Shown: piece by piece, positions 14,374 to 25,300 of the stretch
Layout: each line of letters starts with the position of its first letter
Numbering within the stretch: position 1 is the first letter of the stretch
Source of the DNA: Smittia aterrima
Lineage: Eukaryota; Arthropoda; Insecta; Diptera; Chironomidae
Direction of reading: 5' to 3'
NCBI GenBank assembly: GCA_033063855.1
Contig: CP093829.1
Location: 12,679,537 to 12,743,536 of the forward strand
DNA: 64,000 nt
Position numbers and translations under genes: made by a program
The notes under the pieces: generated by a model
Seen by the model: only the letters and a program-made list of their open reading frames with translations
Told to the model about the DNA's origin: nothing
Database searches by the model: none

Positions 14374-15765
14374 GGTTGTCGAGTAATTTGAGACGTTGCT
14401 TGACTCTGGTGGAAGATTCTCCAGTTAGGTGTTGATTTCTTCAAGCTCTTCGAATGCCAATCAACTTGACTCAGAAGTCGAGCGATGCTTTTAATTTAAT
14501 TTCTTTTTCAAGGCTGTGCGTGAAGATGAAGAGCAAGAAAATAATTAAAACGAAAATAATTAAAGAAAATTAAAAACATTTCTTCAGTTTATTTTGTTGT
14601 GTTTTCGGTCCGATGCTTGTACGAACGAGATTGAAAATGTTTTTCGGGCCTCTCCAGTTTCTTATTGACGCGGTTAATTGGCTTTATGAATGGAGATGTA
14701 TTGAGACAGAGATTGCGGTACTGAGTTGAAATTTGCAATGAATCATTTCTTATCAAACCGGAAATTACAATTTGATGTGTCATCTAAGTTTAAAAACACT
14801 CATGCTTGTTCCTGGTCTGAAGTCGAGAAGTCGCTGACTGGACAGTCATGAATATACAACCAACATTGCTTTTTGTTCGTTTCACAATTCGTTGAAATAA
14901 AAAGTGGGAAAATTTCTGCATTGATTCGCGTTAAATATTTCGCAACTCGATGGATGTGATGGCCAGAAGAAAACAGATGTTTGTAGGGAGAATGTCGTCA
15001 CTAACGTCACTTTCAATTATTCCCATACATCGTCTTCTTTCTGTTTGATTTAATTTACATTCCTAAACAATAGCAGCTCCACCATCATCAACAAACGAAA
15101 CAAAAGCACCAGCAGCAATAAATGAAATTAACCAACTGACTGAGTGACTAACAACCATCATGCACGAGATACTTGAAATATGCAAGTATCTGTAAAGTAG
15201 AAGATGAATGAACGCGAGATAACGAGTTTTGCTTCTTCTTAGACAAAGCGAAAGTTCTTTGGCAGCAGCCAAAACAATGAACAACATGGAAATATGTTCC
15301 GGTCGATAAGAACTCTTTACTCGTTTCTCTTTGCCAGCGTTAATTACTCTATGCTTCTCGACTTCCTAATTGCCTCTCGTCGTTCCTCTTTCATCGGCGT
15401 GCTGAATGCCGTTCGCTGCTGCTGCTGCCTGCGTCGCACTATCGATTTTCATTTCATGTTTTTCTGTCGTTTATGTTTTTCTTTTCTATCAATAAAGTTC
15501 CACTTGAAAATTCCTTGCAAGAGCAAAATAAATAAAAAAAAACATCAACAACACTAACACGGCAACATAATTTGCAGCGAAGCAAAAGTCGAACAAACTC
15601 ACATTCGGCAAGAAATCAATGAACCACAAAGCGAATACTGCACAAGCAGAAAGCCCAGAAATGTGGGAGAAGAAGACAATTCAACCAGCGCCGAGCCGGT
15701 AGCGAAACGATAATCTTGTTTTGCAGTCCCAAACCGGAGCGAAGAAAAGAATAGAGACAGAGGAA

Positions 15766-15921
15766 ATGCCAGACGATATCCTACGTACGTTGCGTGCTTT
15801 AAATAGAATCCGCAACGTCGATCATCGTTTGACGCAATTTGAGAACACTAACGGTGCTTCATCGTCGCGCTCGATTGATTCGCTCATCATAACTTTTCAA
15901 GGACATCTAGAGAATCATTAA
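15766..15921 (+). CDS. Possible small ORF of unknown function
   Basis: An ATG at 15766 opens about 51 codons (beginning MPDDILRTLRALNRIRNVDH) ending in TAA at 15919-15921. The frame continues upstream to a splice-acceptor-like TTTTGCAG at about 15717-15724. The peptide is Arg/Leu-rich, could form an amphipathic helix, and has a Ser run near its end. No family was recognised. It may be a real exon or a chance frame. Confidence 0.2.
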   Translation: MPDDILRTLRALNRIRNVDHRLTQFENTNGASSSRSIDSLIITFQGHLENH

Positions 15922-16445
15922 TTTTTGTTTTTGATTATAGCGAAAAGGAAAGAAGAAAAGTTTTTTATTCGCTTCTCGTGTTATTCGAAAATCGTTGGCG
16001 GATTACGAGTGGAATGTGAAAAACTAGTTCTGTTTCATCATAAATGGCCATCGCGAAGTGGGCACAGCAGTCAGTAAACTAATTATAAAAAGTTTTGGGT
16101 GGTTTCGCAAGCAAGTTCTCGACAGTTAGCTTTGTTATTGTTGGCTTGTGCTATAGCTCTGACCCACATCGCCTGTCGCTTCATTCGAGACTCTAGAGTC
16201 TCTTTTGCTCTATGCGATGTATTTTCACATCGTCTTCGCGCTGCTTTTGTATGAATCACATCAATTCTTTTTTCTTCTTGTCTCCCTTTCAACATCTCCA
16301 TTCACAGAACTGAACCACAAAAATTTCTGTTCCATCAATCGGAATGATGATGGCTCGTCTTTCAATATGATTTTAAGCTTGGCAAGTGAATGCCGACGAA
16401 AACATGAGCTAAATTTTCATAGGGGAGGCTGAATTTCTTTCTTAC

Positions 16446-16477
16446 CTAAACGGAAATGTCTCGGATGGATTCTCCAT
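16446..16477 (-). CDS. Candidate 5' coding exon of trio
   Basis: On the minus strand an ATG at 16477 opens 10 codons (MENPSETFPF) plus two bases, directly followed by the strong donor AG|GTAAGA at 16445. The exon ends in phase 2. A matching phase-2 acceptor lies just 5' of the first trio exon (AG|C, exon from 14398), preceded by a CTAAC branch-point-like sequence. The join reads in frame into NVSNYSTTMESGVRAID. This is inference from splice motifs only; the polypyrimidine tract is weak, and translation could simply begin at 14373. Confidence 0.35.
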
Positions 16478-17406
16478 GTGATGTGAGTATTGTTTCGCTA
16501 ATTAATTAGTATCCGGCCTTTGGTGCTCTAAATTTTCGTACTATTTAGCTTGGTGATGATCGCTTCGTGGTGTTTACACTTAAATATTTGCCTTTTTTAA
16601 GTTAGGCACATCTATGAGAGTATGGCAAAGAATATTTTGCATCCAAAAATATTAATAACTTTTCTCTCTTTCTCTGTCTTTAAGTCTCGTCTTGAGATTT
16701 TCCACACCAATATACTTTATTTTTTCTTTATTGAAGTTCGATTCTTTTTCACGTACAAAACTTAAACTATTTCCTTCATCATCGCTGGATTTTTCTTTGT
16801 GAAATTATTTTCTATTCTTGATCCATTAATTTTTTCACTGCACGGAAGGAAAATTATTCGCGTGTGTCAACATCGTCACCTTCGACAGTAAAATCAATTT
16901 AGAATTGCTCAAATCGCTTAAATAGTGACGATGAAGTTAGCTGCGACATTTTCATCGTCTCAATTAAGAGTTTAATTCAAGATCTTTGAGTTGAAAAGTT
17001 GCGAACCGTGTCGATTTTTCTTTTTGTTGTTATTTGTTTGCGTTGAGCAGTGAATTTTTCAATTGGATTTAATTGATGATAGAGTGACACTCGTGGATTG
17101 GATTTGTTTTTTACACAAATTTACAGCGAATCACTTTAATAAATTTGATGAGACACAGCGATTTTGCAATTCTAACGCGAATTTAGGAAATTTTTCAAGT
17201 CATTTTTGCAGATTCTAAATTTATAATTCTCGACAACTTTACATGCTTTCATCACTTAAACTTAACACTAGAAACATTTATTCATAACAATTAAGCAATT
17301 TTTTATTTATTAAGCCGATATTTCTCTGCTTCGGATTTATTTTCTTAATTATTGCTACAATATTCACGGATAAAATAACCGAGATACCTTATGCATTTCT
17401 TGACCA

Positions 17407-17576
17407 CTAGATGGGAGTTTTAACTTTCCACGAAACTTAACAATGAAAGCGCTTTATCTAACTCGCTTTATACTATGTTTTTCATAAAGTTTTCAAATCG
17501 GTTTCCGTGTCTGAAGAACACAATATTGGAAGATTGGAACGATTGGGAACTGTGGAAAGTTAAAACCCACATCTGG
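17407..17576. repeat. Inverted repeat, two 25-base arms
   Basis: Arm 1 (17407-17431) and the reverse complement of arm 2 (17552-17576) match at 22 of 25 positions, with a shared core GTTTTAACTTTCCAC. They are separated by 120 bases. No target-site duplication or transposase was recognised, so a decayed miniature element is only one possibility. Confidence 0.6.
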
Positions 17577-17630
17577 CGGCGTTCAAAACAATTAAAATTG
17601 AAGCTTTACATCAGCATTCAAACGCGAAAC

Positions 17631-17670
17631 CAAGCTTTGATCGAAAAATCGACTTTTCGACCAAAGCTTG
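17631..17670. repeat. Near-perfect 17-bp hairpin
   Basis: Arms 17631-17647 and 17654-17670 pair at 16 of 17 positions around a 6-base loop. It lies about 130 bases 3' of the lipase-NACHT stop codon, within the shifted open frame described in the findings. It could fold in RNA or be the core of a small element; no known small RNA was recognised. Confidence 0.65.
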
Positions 17671-17802
17671 AAAGAAGAATTCTCAGTAATCTTCGGGCGA
17701 AACGTAAACAGAAAATATAACCTCCCTAAAAAGACCACCCAAATGACTGAAGTCGACAATTTGAAGAGTTTTACAAGATGGATAAATTGTAGCTTTGTCT
17801 TG

Positions 17803-20800
17803 TCAACCCAAGCTATATGTTCGTAATTGACTTGTATGTTCGAACAGTTGTTTTTTCTCTGCTGCTTTAATTTTAACAGCTACTACATGATCGAATTTAA
17901 TTTTTATGCATTTTTCATATAAAGATGAGAGACCAGAGTCGGACAGAAATTTTTGTTTCTTAGAACTGGCTTGAGCAAGAACGTCGAAGTCTTCTTGAAA
18001 GCCTTCAGCGAGCCATTGAAGCAACTGTGGAATACCAACCGACTTCTTTTCCATCAGCGTATCCAACTGATCAAACAACATTTTCGTAAACCTTTTAAAT
18101 TTTGAGTTTACGTCATCACTAAAGATCTCGCAACATTTTTTGTGCCCCAAAGTCAGAACAAAACGAGAACGCCAATAATCTTTCAAAATCGTTTCTTTCT
18201 CTTCTCTGCTCATCTTCTCGAGAGTGCAATAGAACGGTTGAAGGTCAATCATCAAACTGTTTCGAGCTGATTCACATGAAGTCAACGTCGCAAAACATTC
18301 AGTGTTTTTGATGTAATTAAGTAATTTAATAGCTTTTACTTGGTCTTCTTCATTTACGATTTCATCAAACCCATCAAAGCAAAAATGAATTGGATTAGGT
18401 GATGAATTTAAAATTTTATGACGTAACGCGAAACTTTGTAAATAATTTTTTTCATCCAAATGAGCTGCCTTCATTACAAAGTTAGCAAACACCTCGTTGG
18501 AGAGATCTTTGCAGTTGAGAGAAGACAATGGAAGATCTTTAAAATTTAAGTAAATCATCCAATATTTTTTCAATTTGTCTTGAGCAAACTTTGATAGGAA
18601 TGTCGTTTTACCATCGCCTTTTCTTCCTAAAATAGCAACGATCTTTTGGTTACTCATGTCTTCGTTTACCCTACGCTGAATTACGGAACCGATACAGAAA
18701 CTCTTTCGCCAAGTGATCTTTTTTTCACTGATTTTAATCCAATGAATCGTTTGATTGATATTTTTCAACTGAAACTCGCGACATTTTGAATCAAAGTCTT
18801 GTAAACATTTTTCGGATCCTACTCTCGAGATGATGTGTAGTTTACCAACTTCGACGCTTTTGTCGTTAGCTACGAAATTTTCATGAATCAAATTTTTCTG
18901 CTTTTCGTCCTGGGGTAACAAAATTTCTGTTAAACCCTTTAAAATATTTTCTCGCCCTTCATCGTATAATCCACTAATCACAAAAATGTCTTCGCTGTTC
19001 TCTAAGCTTTCGATAATTACACTCGGTTTAACTGTCTTTTTATCGTGGATAATTTCGGTAAATGAAAAGCCGCACGAAGCCAAAGGATCATCATTGATGC
19101 TCAAGTTTTCATTATTCAAAAGTTGAAGAAAAACTTTATCGTCGACGCAAATATTCGATGAAATCAGATTATTGAGATTTTCGTTCCTTCCTTGAAATTT
19201 TATCGATCGGTTTAAAAGCTTTTTCTGTGACTCTTCAGTCAGATTATTCCATGAAAAACATTTTTCAAATTCATAAAAATGATTTTCGAGTTTTGTAATG
19301 GCTTGACTTTTGATAGCTTCGAGAATCCTATCATCGGACTTTCCAATCAAAACAACTTTGAGATGTTGATGCTCCCGCAAAGCTTTAAGGAAATTTTCAA
19401 ACGACAGATTGTTTGCTTTGCCAAGGTCTCCTTCGCTGTAGAGAATCAACAAAGAATTGCTTTCGATTGTTGATTGCAAACTTCTGAAGTCAACCAAGTC
19501 GTTTACGATTAAAAATCGTTGAATGTCGAAGACAAAAACGGAAGCTTCTTTGAATTTGTATGGAGACTTTACGTAAGTTGAGTAAATCATCGATAGTCCC
19601 ATTTGAGCTTTTCCTGCTGTTACATTCAGTTGGACGATTTGATACTCAAGGATCTTGCTCCAATCAACTGTCGATGACTTGAAATCAAGGAAGTTTTCTT
19701 TGATCTTATCCAAGCAAAATTGCGATTCAAGTGTTAAAACTTTTTCTCGAACTTTGCTGTCAATTATAAATGTATGAAGAGTCTCAGCGATTTTGGGGAA
19801 AAGCTTAAGCAAAAGCTTCACATGTGGAATAAACTGTCGCAATTTCACAGGATTCTTGACGTGAAGGTTATCATCGACAATTTCAAATAAAGAGAGACTG
19901 TCAACAATATCGTTCCTAATTTGTTGAATTAATTTTTTGATCTTTTCAAACTCCGGAAGCTGTCGAATCCATCGAAAATATTCGAGAAACTTTTTTTCTC
20001 GTATCGTGAAAATGTTAATTGGAGCTGAACTCTCATCGAAGTCTATTGTTCTATAACGAATTTCAATTTTCTTCTCACACTCGCGGATATGATACCGATG
20101 ATCAGCATATTTCAGGAATTTTTCAAACTCTTGAGTGTTAGAAAGACCTTCACGCGTTGGCCACTCGATAACTTCATGAACCATAAAGATCTCCTCCTCA
20201 AAAGCTTTTGCCATATTATCAATGGAATGCATGACAATAGTGTAGCCTAAGGGGCCTGTGGCAAGTAAAGCCTTGTTCAGAGCATTTATCTTAGATGTGT
20301 CGATAAAGATTCGATAAACTTTCCCGAAATGTTCATTGCAAATGTTGATGAGATTGGGTGAGCTCAAGTAGCTTGTTATATTTAAATAATTAAGGTCATT
20401 CAGTTTCAGATTATATCGTTGCTGAAGCTTCGACAGCATTGGAAGGCAACCCGGTGAATCGAAGACAATTGTGTGAGCGTGGTAAGGTTCGGAGTCAGTT
20501 TCAATTCGGCAAACGAAACTATCGTTCTGAGCCTTTAGAAATTCATTGGAAAAACTTGTAACTTGAGCAAGCCAAGCTCCAAGACTGCAAAAAAATTAGA
20601 TATTAGTTGGAATTTTAGAAAAGCCAATTAGTTCACCTGTGACCAGTAAAGAAAAGCTCAAAGTGAACGCCTTCGTTTTCATCTTCGATCATCCTTAAAG
20701 ATTGAGTTATTCGTTCACTAAAGGTGCAAGCTGATTCCATCTGTCCTCCGCATTTATTTCCAACAATCCCAGCGATGTCAGCCACAACCGAGCCAATATT

Positions 20801-21205
20801 ATTTAATTCAGTTCCGCGATGCGCGATTATAATTCGATGCTGCTCAGGATGGAAAAATGCAGCGGCAAAATAACCGTTAACTATTTCTACATTGGCTGCC
20901 GTCGTTAGCAACTCCCAACCATCAAAATTTTCGTATTCTTTGTCGAGATTCTCATAAACCTTCAAAGAAAACAATGAAAGTACTGCAGCCGATGGAAATT
21001 CCCGAGTTGTCATCAGTCGTTTCTCAATGGGTGACATGTTATGAATTTTAATTTTTTGTCTTAGCTCATCAACCAAATTTTTGCAACTAAGATTTAAATT
21101 CTTGTCAACATTGAGTGCTTCTGGTAAAGATTCTATTGGCGACATATTTGAAATTTCTGGAAGCAAAGTCACAGCTTTTTTGGTTTCACCTAAAATATTT
21201 TGCAT
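17803..21205 (-). CDS. Lipase-like alpha/beta-hydrolase fused to a NACHT STAND NTPase
   Basis: Exons 20637-21205 and 17803-20584 join across a 52-base GT-AG intron to give about 1116 residues. I start at the ATG at 21205; the upstream GTG at 21214 is less likely. Residues about 62-290 look like a class-3 lipase fold: IIIAHRGTE, the nucleophile elbow FFTGHSLGA with Ser190 (the intron splits this codon), VFDSPG with Asp232, and a later IVMHSIDN that could supply the His. Residues about 840-1010 carry a Walker A GRKGDGKTTF (Lys849) and a NACHT-style Walker B HFCFDGFDEI (Asp927, Asp930, Glu931), then a sensor-like TSCESAR. The roughly 550 residues between have no recognised domain. NMSPIE occurs twice (20-25 and 56-61). 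No LRR, WD40, ankyrin or TPR repeats follow; the protein ends about 100 residues after the NTPase core. Likely role by analogy: an intracellular nucleotide-switched sensor controlling a hydrolase. The domain calls are firm; the function is inference. Confidence 0.85.
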
Positions 21206-22302
21206 TGACCTCACTTACATCAAATTTAATAAACTTCAATAGTATTCACAAAAAAAGTTTAATTAACCGAGAAAAAAAAACACAGCACGATCGTGGACAG
21301 GTATGTTGTCTTACACGTTTCAAAACTGAATGAATAGAGATCGAGTAAAAATTGTCAGTTGTGTTGAAAGGAAAATGAGTCACGAACGTTCATGATGTGA
21401 GTCGACTTACACTCAAATTACAAATTAATAATTATGAATTTGATCTTAAAAATTTAAAAAAAAAATTCTCAGACTATTTTCCGAATTTGGAGATTAAAAA
21501 ATTCATTCAAATCCAACTCGTTCAAAAGTTGCCTTCTTGTTGTTTTCTGACTCCAGTGAAGATCTTGTTTCTTTAACTAATGTTTTGTTAGCCCCAGAAC
21601 TGGTCCATGCGCATCAATTTTTATTTGCTAATCAATATATTGAACCATAGAAGCTAGCGTCTTCTTTATTTAATTTTTTTATTTAAACCCTGCAGAATTT
21701 TGATGGATCTCTTGAGACGTGGAAAAGACCGTGTTGGACAAGCGGTGGCTCATAGACACATCGCAGGGATCCTATTTCACCAAGAAAATGAACGCAGACA
21801 CGCATATGCAACTATAGACTAAGTTGTATAATTTTCAAGGAGTAATTGTGACTTTCTAACATTAATAGTGAACAGCTTAACAACTTAGCTTTGGTTAGAC
21901 GTGTTAATTTAAGCGTGAATAAGCGTAATTTAGTTCAAAGCATTTTGGCAGCTCATGAACGTTAAGAATTCAAATTCTCTAGTGAGAAAACTGTGAAGCT
22001 TACGAGACGTTTTTAAAGAACTGCATAAATGGCGTTTTCATAAAAACAGGAAAAGAAATAATCTTGCAAAACTCGGTCAAGAAAGTGAATTTTGTGCAAA
22101 GTTAGAGTTTACAGTAGAGTGAAACGGACTCTTCTTATTATCAAGTCGTGTGATAGTCTATAAAAACTGTTTGAAAGCGTGTTTTTGCCAGTGATTTGTG
22201 AAAATTTAGAGAGTTTTACTTTATTCCTTTCCTGCCCTGTTCAAAACACAAGAGAAGAAGAAATAAGTTTCAATTTAATCAAGTTATCAGGATAGTATAA
22301 TT
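21206..22302. other. Divergent 1.1-kb region between the NACHT gene and Eip63E
   Basis: The lipase-NACHT gene (minus) and the first Eip63E coding exon (plus) start about 1.1 kb apart, so promoters for both probably lie here. On the minus strand an arthropod initiator-like TCAGTT occurs near 21325, about 120 bases upstream of the NACHT start. The region also contains a 39-codon ORF (21703-21822). No TATA box stood out. Confidence 0.4.
21703..21822 (+). CDS. Possible 39-residue ORF of unknown function
   Basis: ATG at 21703, TAA at 21820-21822. The peptide begins MDLLRRGKDRVGQAVAHRHI and is rich in Arg, His and Ala. It is preceded by a pyrimidine-rich tract ending in CCCTGCAG, which resembles a splice acceptor. 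Base composition is more GC-rich than its surroundings. No family was recognised. It could be an exon of an Eip63E isoform, a separate small peptide, or chance. Confidence 0.3.
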   Translation: MDLLRRGKDRVGQAVAHRHIAGILFHQENERRHAYATID

Positions 22303-25300
22303 ATGTATTCAATGGATAAGCAAACATCCAGCAGCAACAACTTAAAAATGACTACAAGTTCGACTACAGGTGAGTGAGAGATCGTGTTAAATTTCATCAA
22401 AAAATTGTAAGAAAAAGTGCATTGTATCGGCTTCATCATCATATGATGTCATTGTACAAGCTTTAGTAGTCAAAGCGTTATCAACTCGTGTCACTTGAAC
22501 AATATTTTTCTGTGATAGTTTTGATACTTCTGGACTCATTCTTGTCAATATTTTATCTCTATATGACGTCACTTTGGAATGCTCTGTATTCACATGATGA
22601 CTGAAAACCAGTCTGCGACTACAACGAAATGAAACCGAAAAGAGTTGCGAGCAGTAAAAGCGACACCCACAATTATTGTGCGGAATTAAAAAACACCAGC
22701 AGCTCATGAATGTCTCTCAATTGGAAATTTGATGAAGAATCACTCACATGCAACAAATCGTTTTGATTACAACTCATCGCGAACGCTTTATTGAGTCGCG
22801 TTCCATTAAGTTTGTTCATCGAGTCTCGCCAAAACATTAAAAGGCAAACGAGCACTTCGTGTTTGCATGATTTTCTGCGTAGCAATCGTCAACCCTCGAC
22901 TCTCGTATATGAATGAACTTTATTCAGTGAGCAAGCGAACGACAACAGAAGTGATTATGAATAAAAAAAAGTCTTGAAAAGAACAGGAAACATTTTTTTA
23001 AATGAAAAAGAAAGAATAAACGTTATTACACGTGTTGATAATGTGATTGCGACGACTTTAGGGGACATCAGGCAAGAAAACATGAATCAGACTGAATTTA
23101 AAGAAATCCGCATCATTCTAAGAATATCATTCGAGATCGCTCGCGCAACACACACTCACAAAGAGAGAGAGAGAAGTCGCGGTTTGAAGAAGGCAACGAG
23201 AAAAGAAAGGCACGAAACAGACTAATTAGTTGTGTCTAAGATTTCCATCTGTTGCAAGTCAACATTCCGTGCGGCCCTCGATTTAAACTCCATCAGCCGC
23301 AAGTGCTCACTTATAAGTTTGAACGTCTTTGTCGAACGTATCGAATCAGATTTGTTTCGTATTGTGAGCGGAAACTTAAAGATTAAGACGACGAGGAAAA
23401 ATGTCACGGTCGCTTGTTAGTCACGAGAAGACGCAGAGCTTATCTTATCATCGTCAGCAGAAATTTTTCTCTGGAACCATCAAAGGTTTATCGAAAATCG
23501 AATACGCAAGTTGATTAAGGAATCCACTTCTGCACTTCTTCACTCGAAGACCGAATTCATCGCACAACTCATTCCAAAACCATTTCCGACTTCAAATTTG
23601 TCGTTTCAAAAGAAAAACTCGAGAATCATTTAATTTATTTATCAAATTTCCTTTTGAAGAGGTTTCTCTTATTCGTCTCGTCTCCTTTCATCGTTTCTAT
23701 GAATCGTTATGATTAAAAATGTATTAGATCACTGTCTTTAATCCTTAAACGCTCTTTTGTGCTCATTGAGATTTGTCGTTTTGATGGGGGAATAAGTCTG
23801 GCAACATAGCCGAGTAAATAATCTTATTGGATCGTTTCGATGTCGTTTTTATGAGGATGAGCACTTTGTGCAACACAACCAACATTCAATATGTTTTTGT
23901 ATGTCGAGAATTGTGCAAATATTTTCATTATGATCGAAAGAGAAAATTTTGCATAACGGCGAAGCTTTGGCAGCACAAGAGGGAGAATATTAATTAAGTC
24001 GAATTGATATTGATTCGAGCTGGTTTGTGTCGGAAGAACATTTTTTGTTTTGAGTGATGGCGCATTCAACGCACGATAATTCAATCTCGGCAGTTTATCA
24101 ACGATTTTGGTAAATTCTGCTTATTCTCAACGATGAAGCGCGCGCGAAAACAATTACACGGGAAAATATTTTCATCGTTTTTCGCTTGGCACACATTTTC
24201 TTACCGCCATGTTCGTTGATTTATGTTTACAGCTGGCGAATAAATATTGATGCCTCAAGTGGCGGTGGATCATCGCTGTGTTATAACTTTATGAGTAGTT
24301 TCAAAATGGGAGATTCTTCAAAAAGTGTAAAGTCCTTTACTTCAGCCCATCCCATCAAGGAATGGCATTTAAAATCTAACCAAACCTTTGCTTGTGAGGT
24401 TAACTTTTATATTAAACTATCAATTAAAACCCTCATACATCAACAAAGACGACGCTTGCCAGCGCACCCAATTCAATATTTCACAAAAGATTAGCGACAA
24501 AGATTAAGGATGATGGTTGTCATTCATGGCGACTTCGACCGAGGGCGTGTAATAAAAGCTTATTCTTATCGTTTCCTCTTTGGTTCTTTTGCGAATATTG
24601 AAGGAAAATGAGAGAAATAAACTTCCAAAGTGCTCAGTCACCTGGGAAAGTGTCGCTTGGGCTTTTAAAATAAGCGTCATTTGACCTTTTTGCCACAGGT
24701 TCTGGTGTCGAGAAAGTTAGCAACGGGATCATGCAACTGGAAATTTTAATACAGTTGCACAGCCATAATCTTGATAGCCAGTACCTTCAGAGTAATTAGA
24801 TTTTTGATCTCTGTCCATTGTTGTTAGGTTCAAATTCCGGACGAAATGAATAATGAAATGTTGACCCTTTTACTTGTAATTGTGCGCAACACAACCTTGG
24901 GGCTGATGAAATTCTCATCATTCCTGATTAATTCCTGATAAAACATTCATTAAATTGACGCTTCTCGAACAGCATAGAACTTCAACTCATTCGGAATTCA
25001 TCGAAAAGAACACAAAAAACTAATTTCCGTCGTTTTATGTTTCAACTCTTGACGAAGAGCCCTAATGAGCCTTCTATGAGGATTTTTTTTCGGGTGAAGT
25101 GGCGAGAGGAAAAGGATTCTGACAGAGCGTGAAAAATTAGGTTAATTAAATTCAGCAACGGTGGCTGACAAATGTTTAAGTGGTAAATTTGTTAATTCCG
25201 AGCGATGATGGCGCCAAGTTGAAAAATTATGAGAGTCCTTCTTAAAAAAAACTCTTCCGTTAAGTTCCTTACAAATCTCAGAGAGATCAAGGTATTTCTT

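Larger units (their letters stand above)
14399..17802. other. Spacer between trio and the lipase-NACHT gene
   Basis: About 3.4 kb mostly without genes. It holds the candidate trio 5' exon (16446-16477), a small possible ORF (15766-15921), an inverted repeat (17407-17431 with 17552-17576) and a hairpin (17631-17670). Minus-strand AATAAA (TTTATT on +) occurs only near 17300, about 500 bases beyond the stop of the NACHT gene. The remainder is AT-rich with no clear structure. Confidence 0.5.

Noticed and set aside
24826..24841. GGTTCAAATTCCGG, another tRNA T-arm-like word.
   Set aside because: No 5-bp T stem and no cloverleaf partner sequences.
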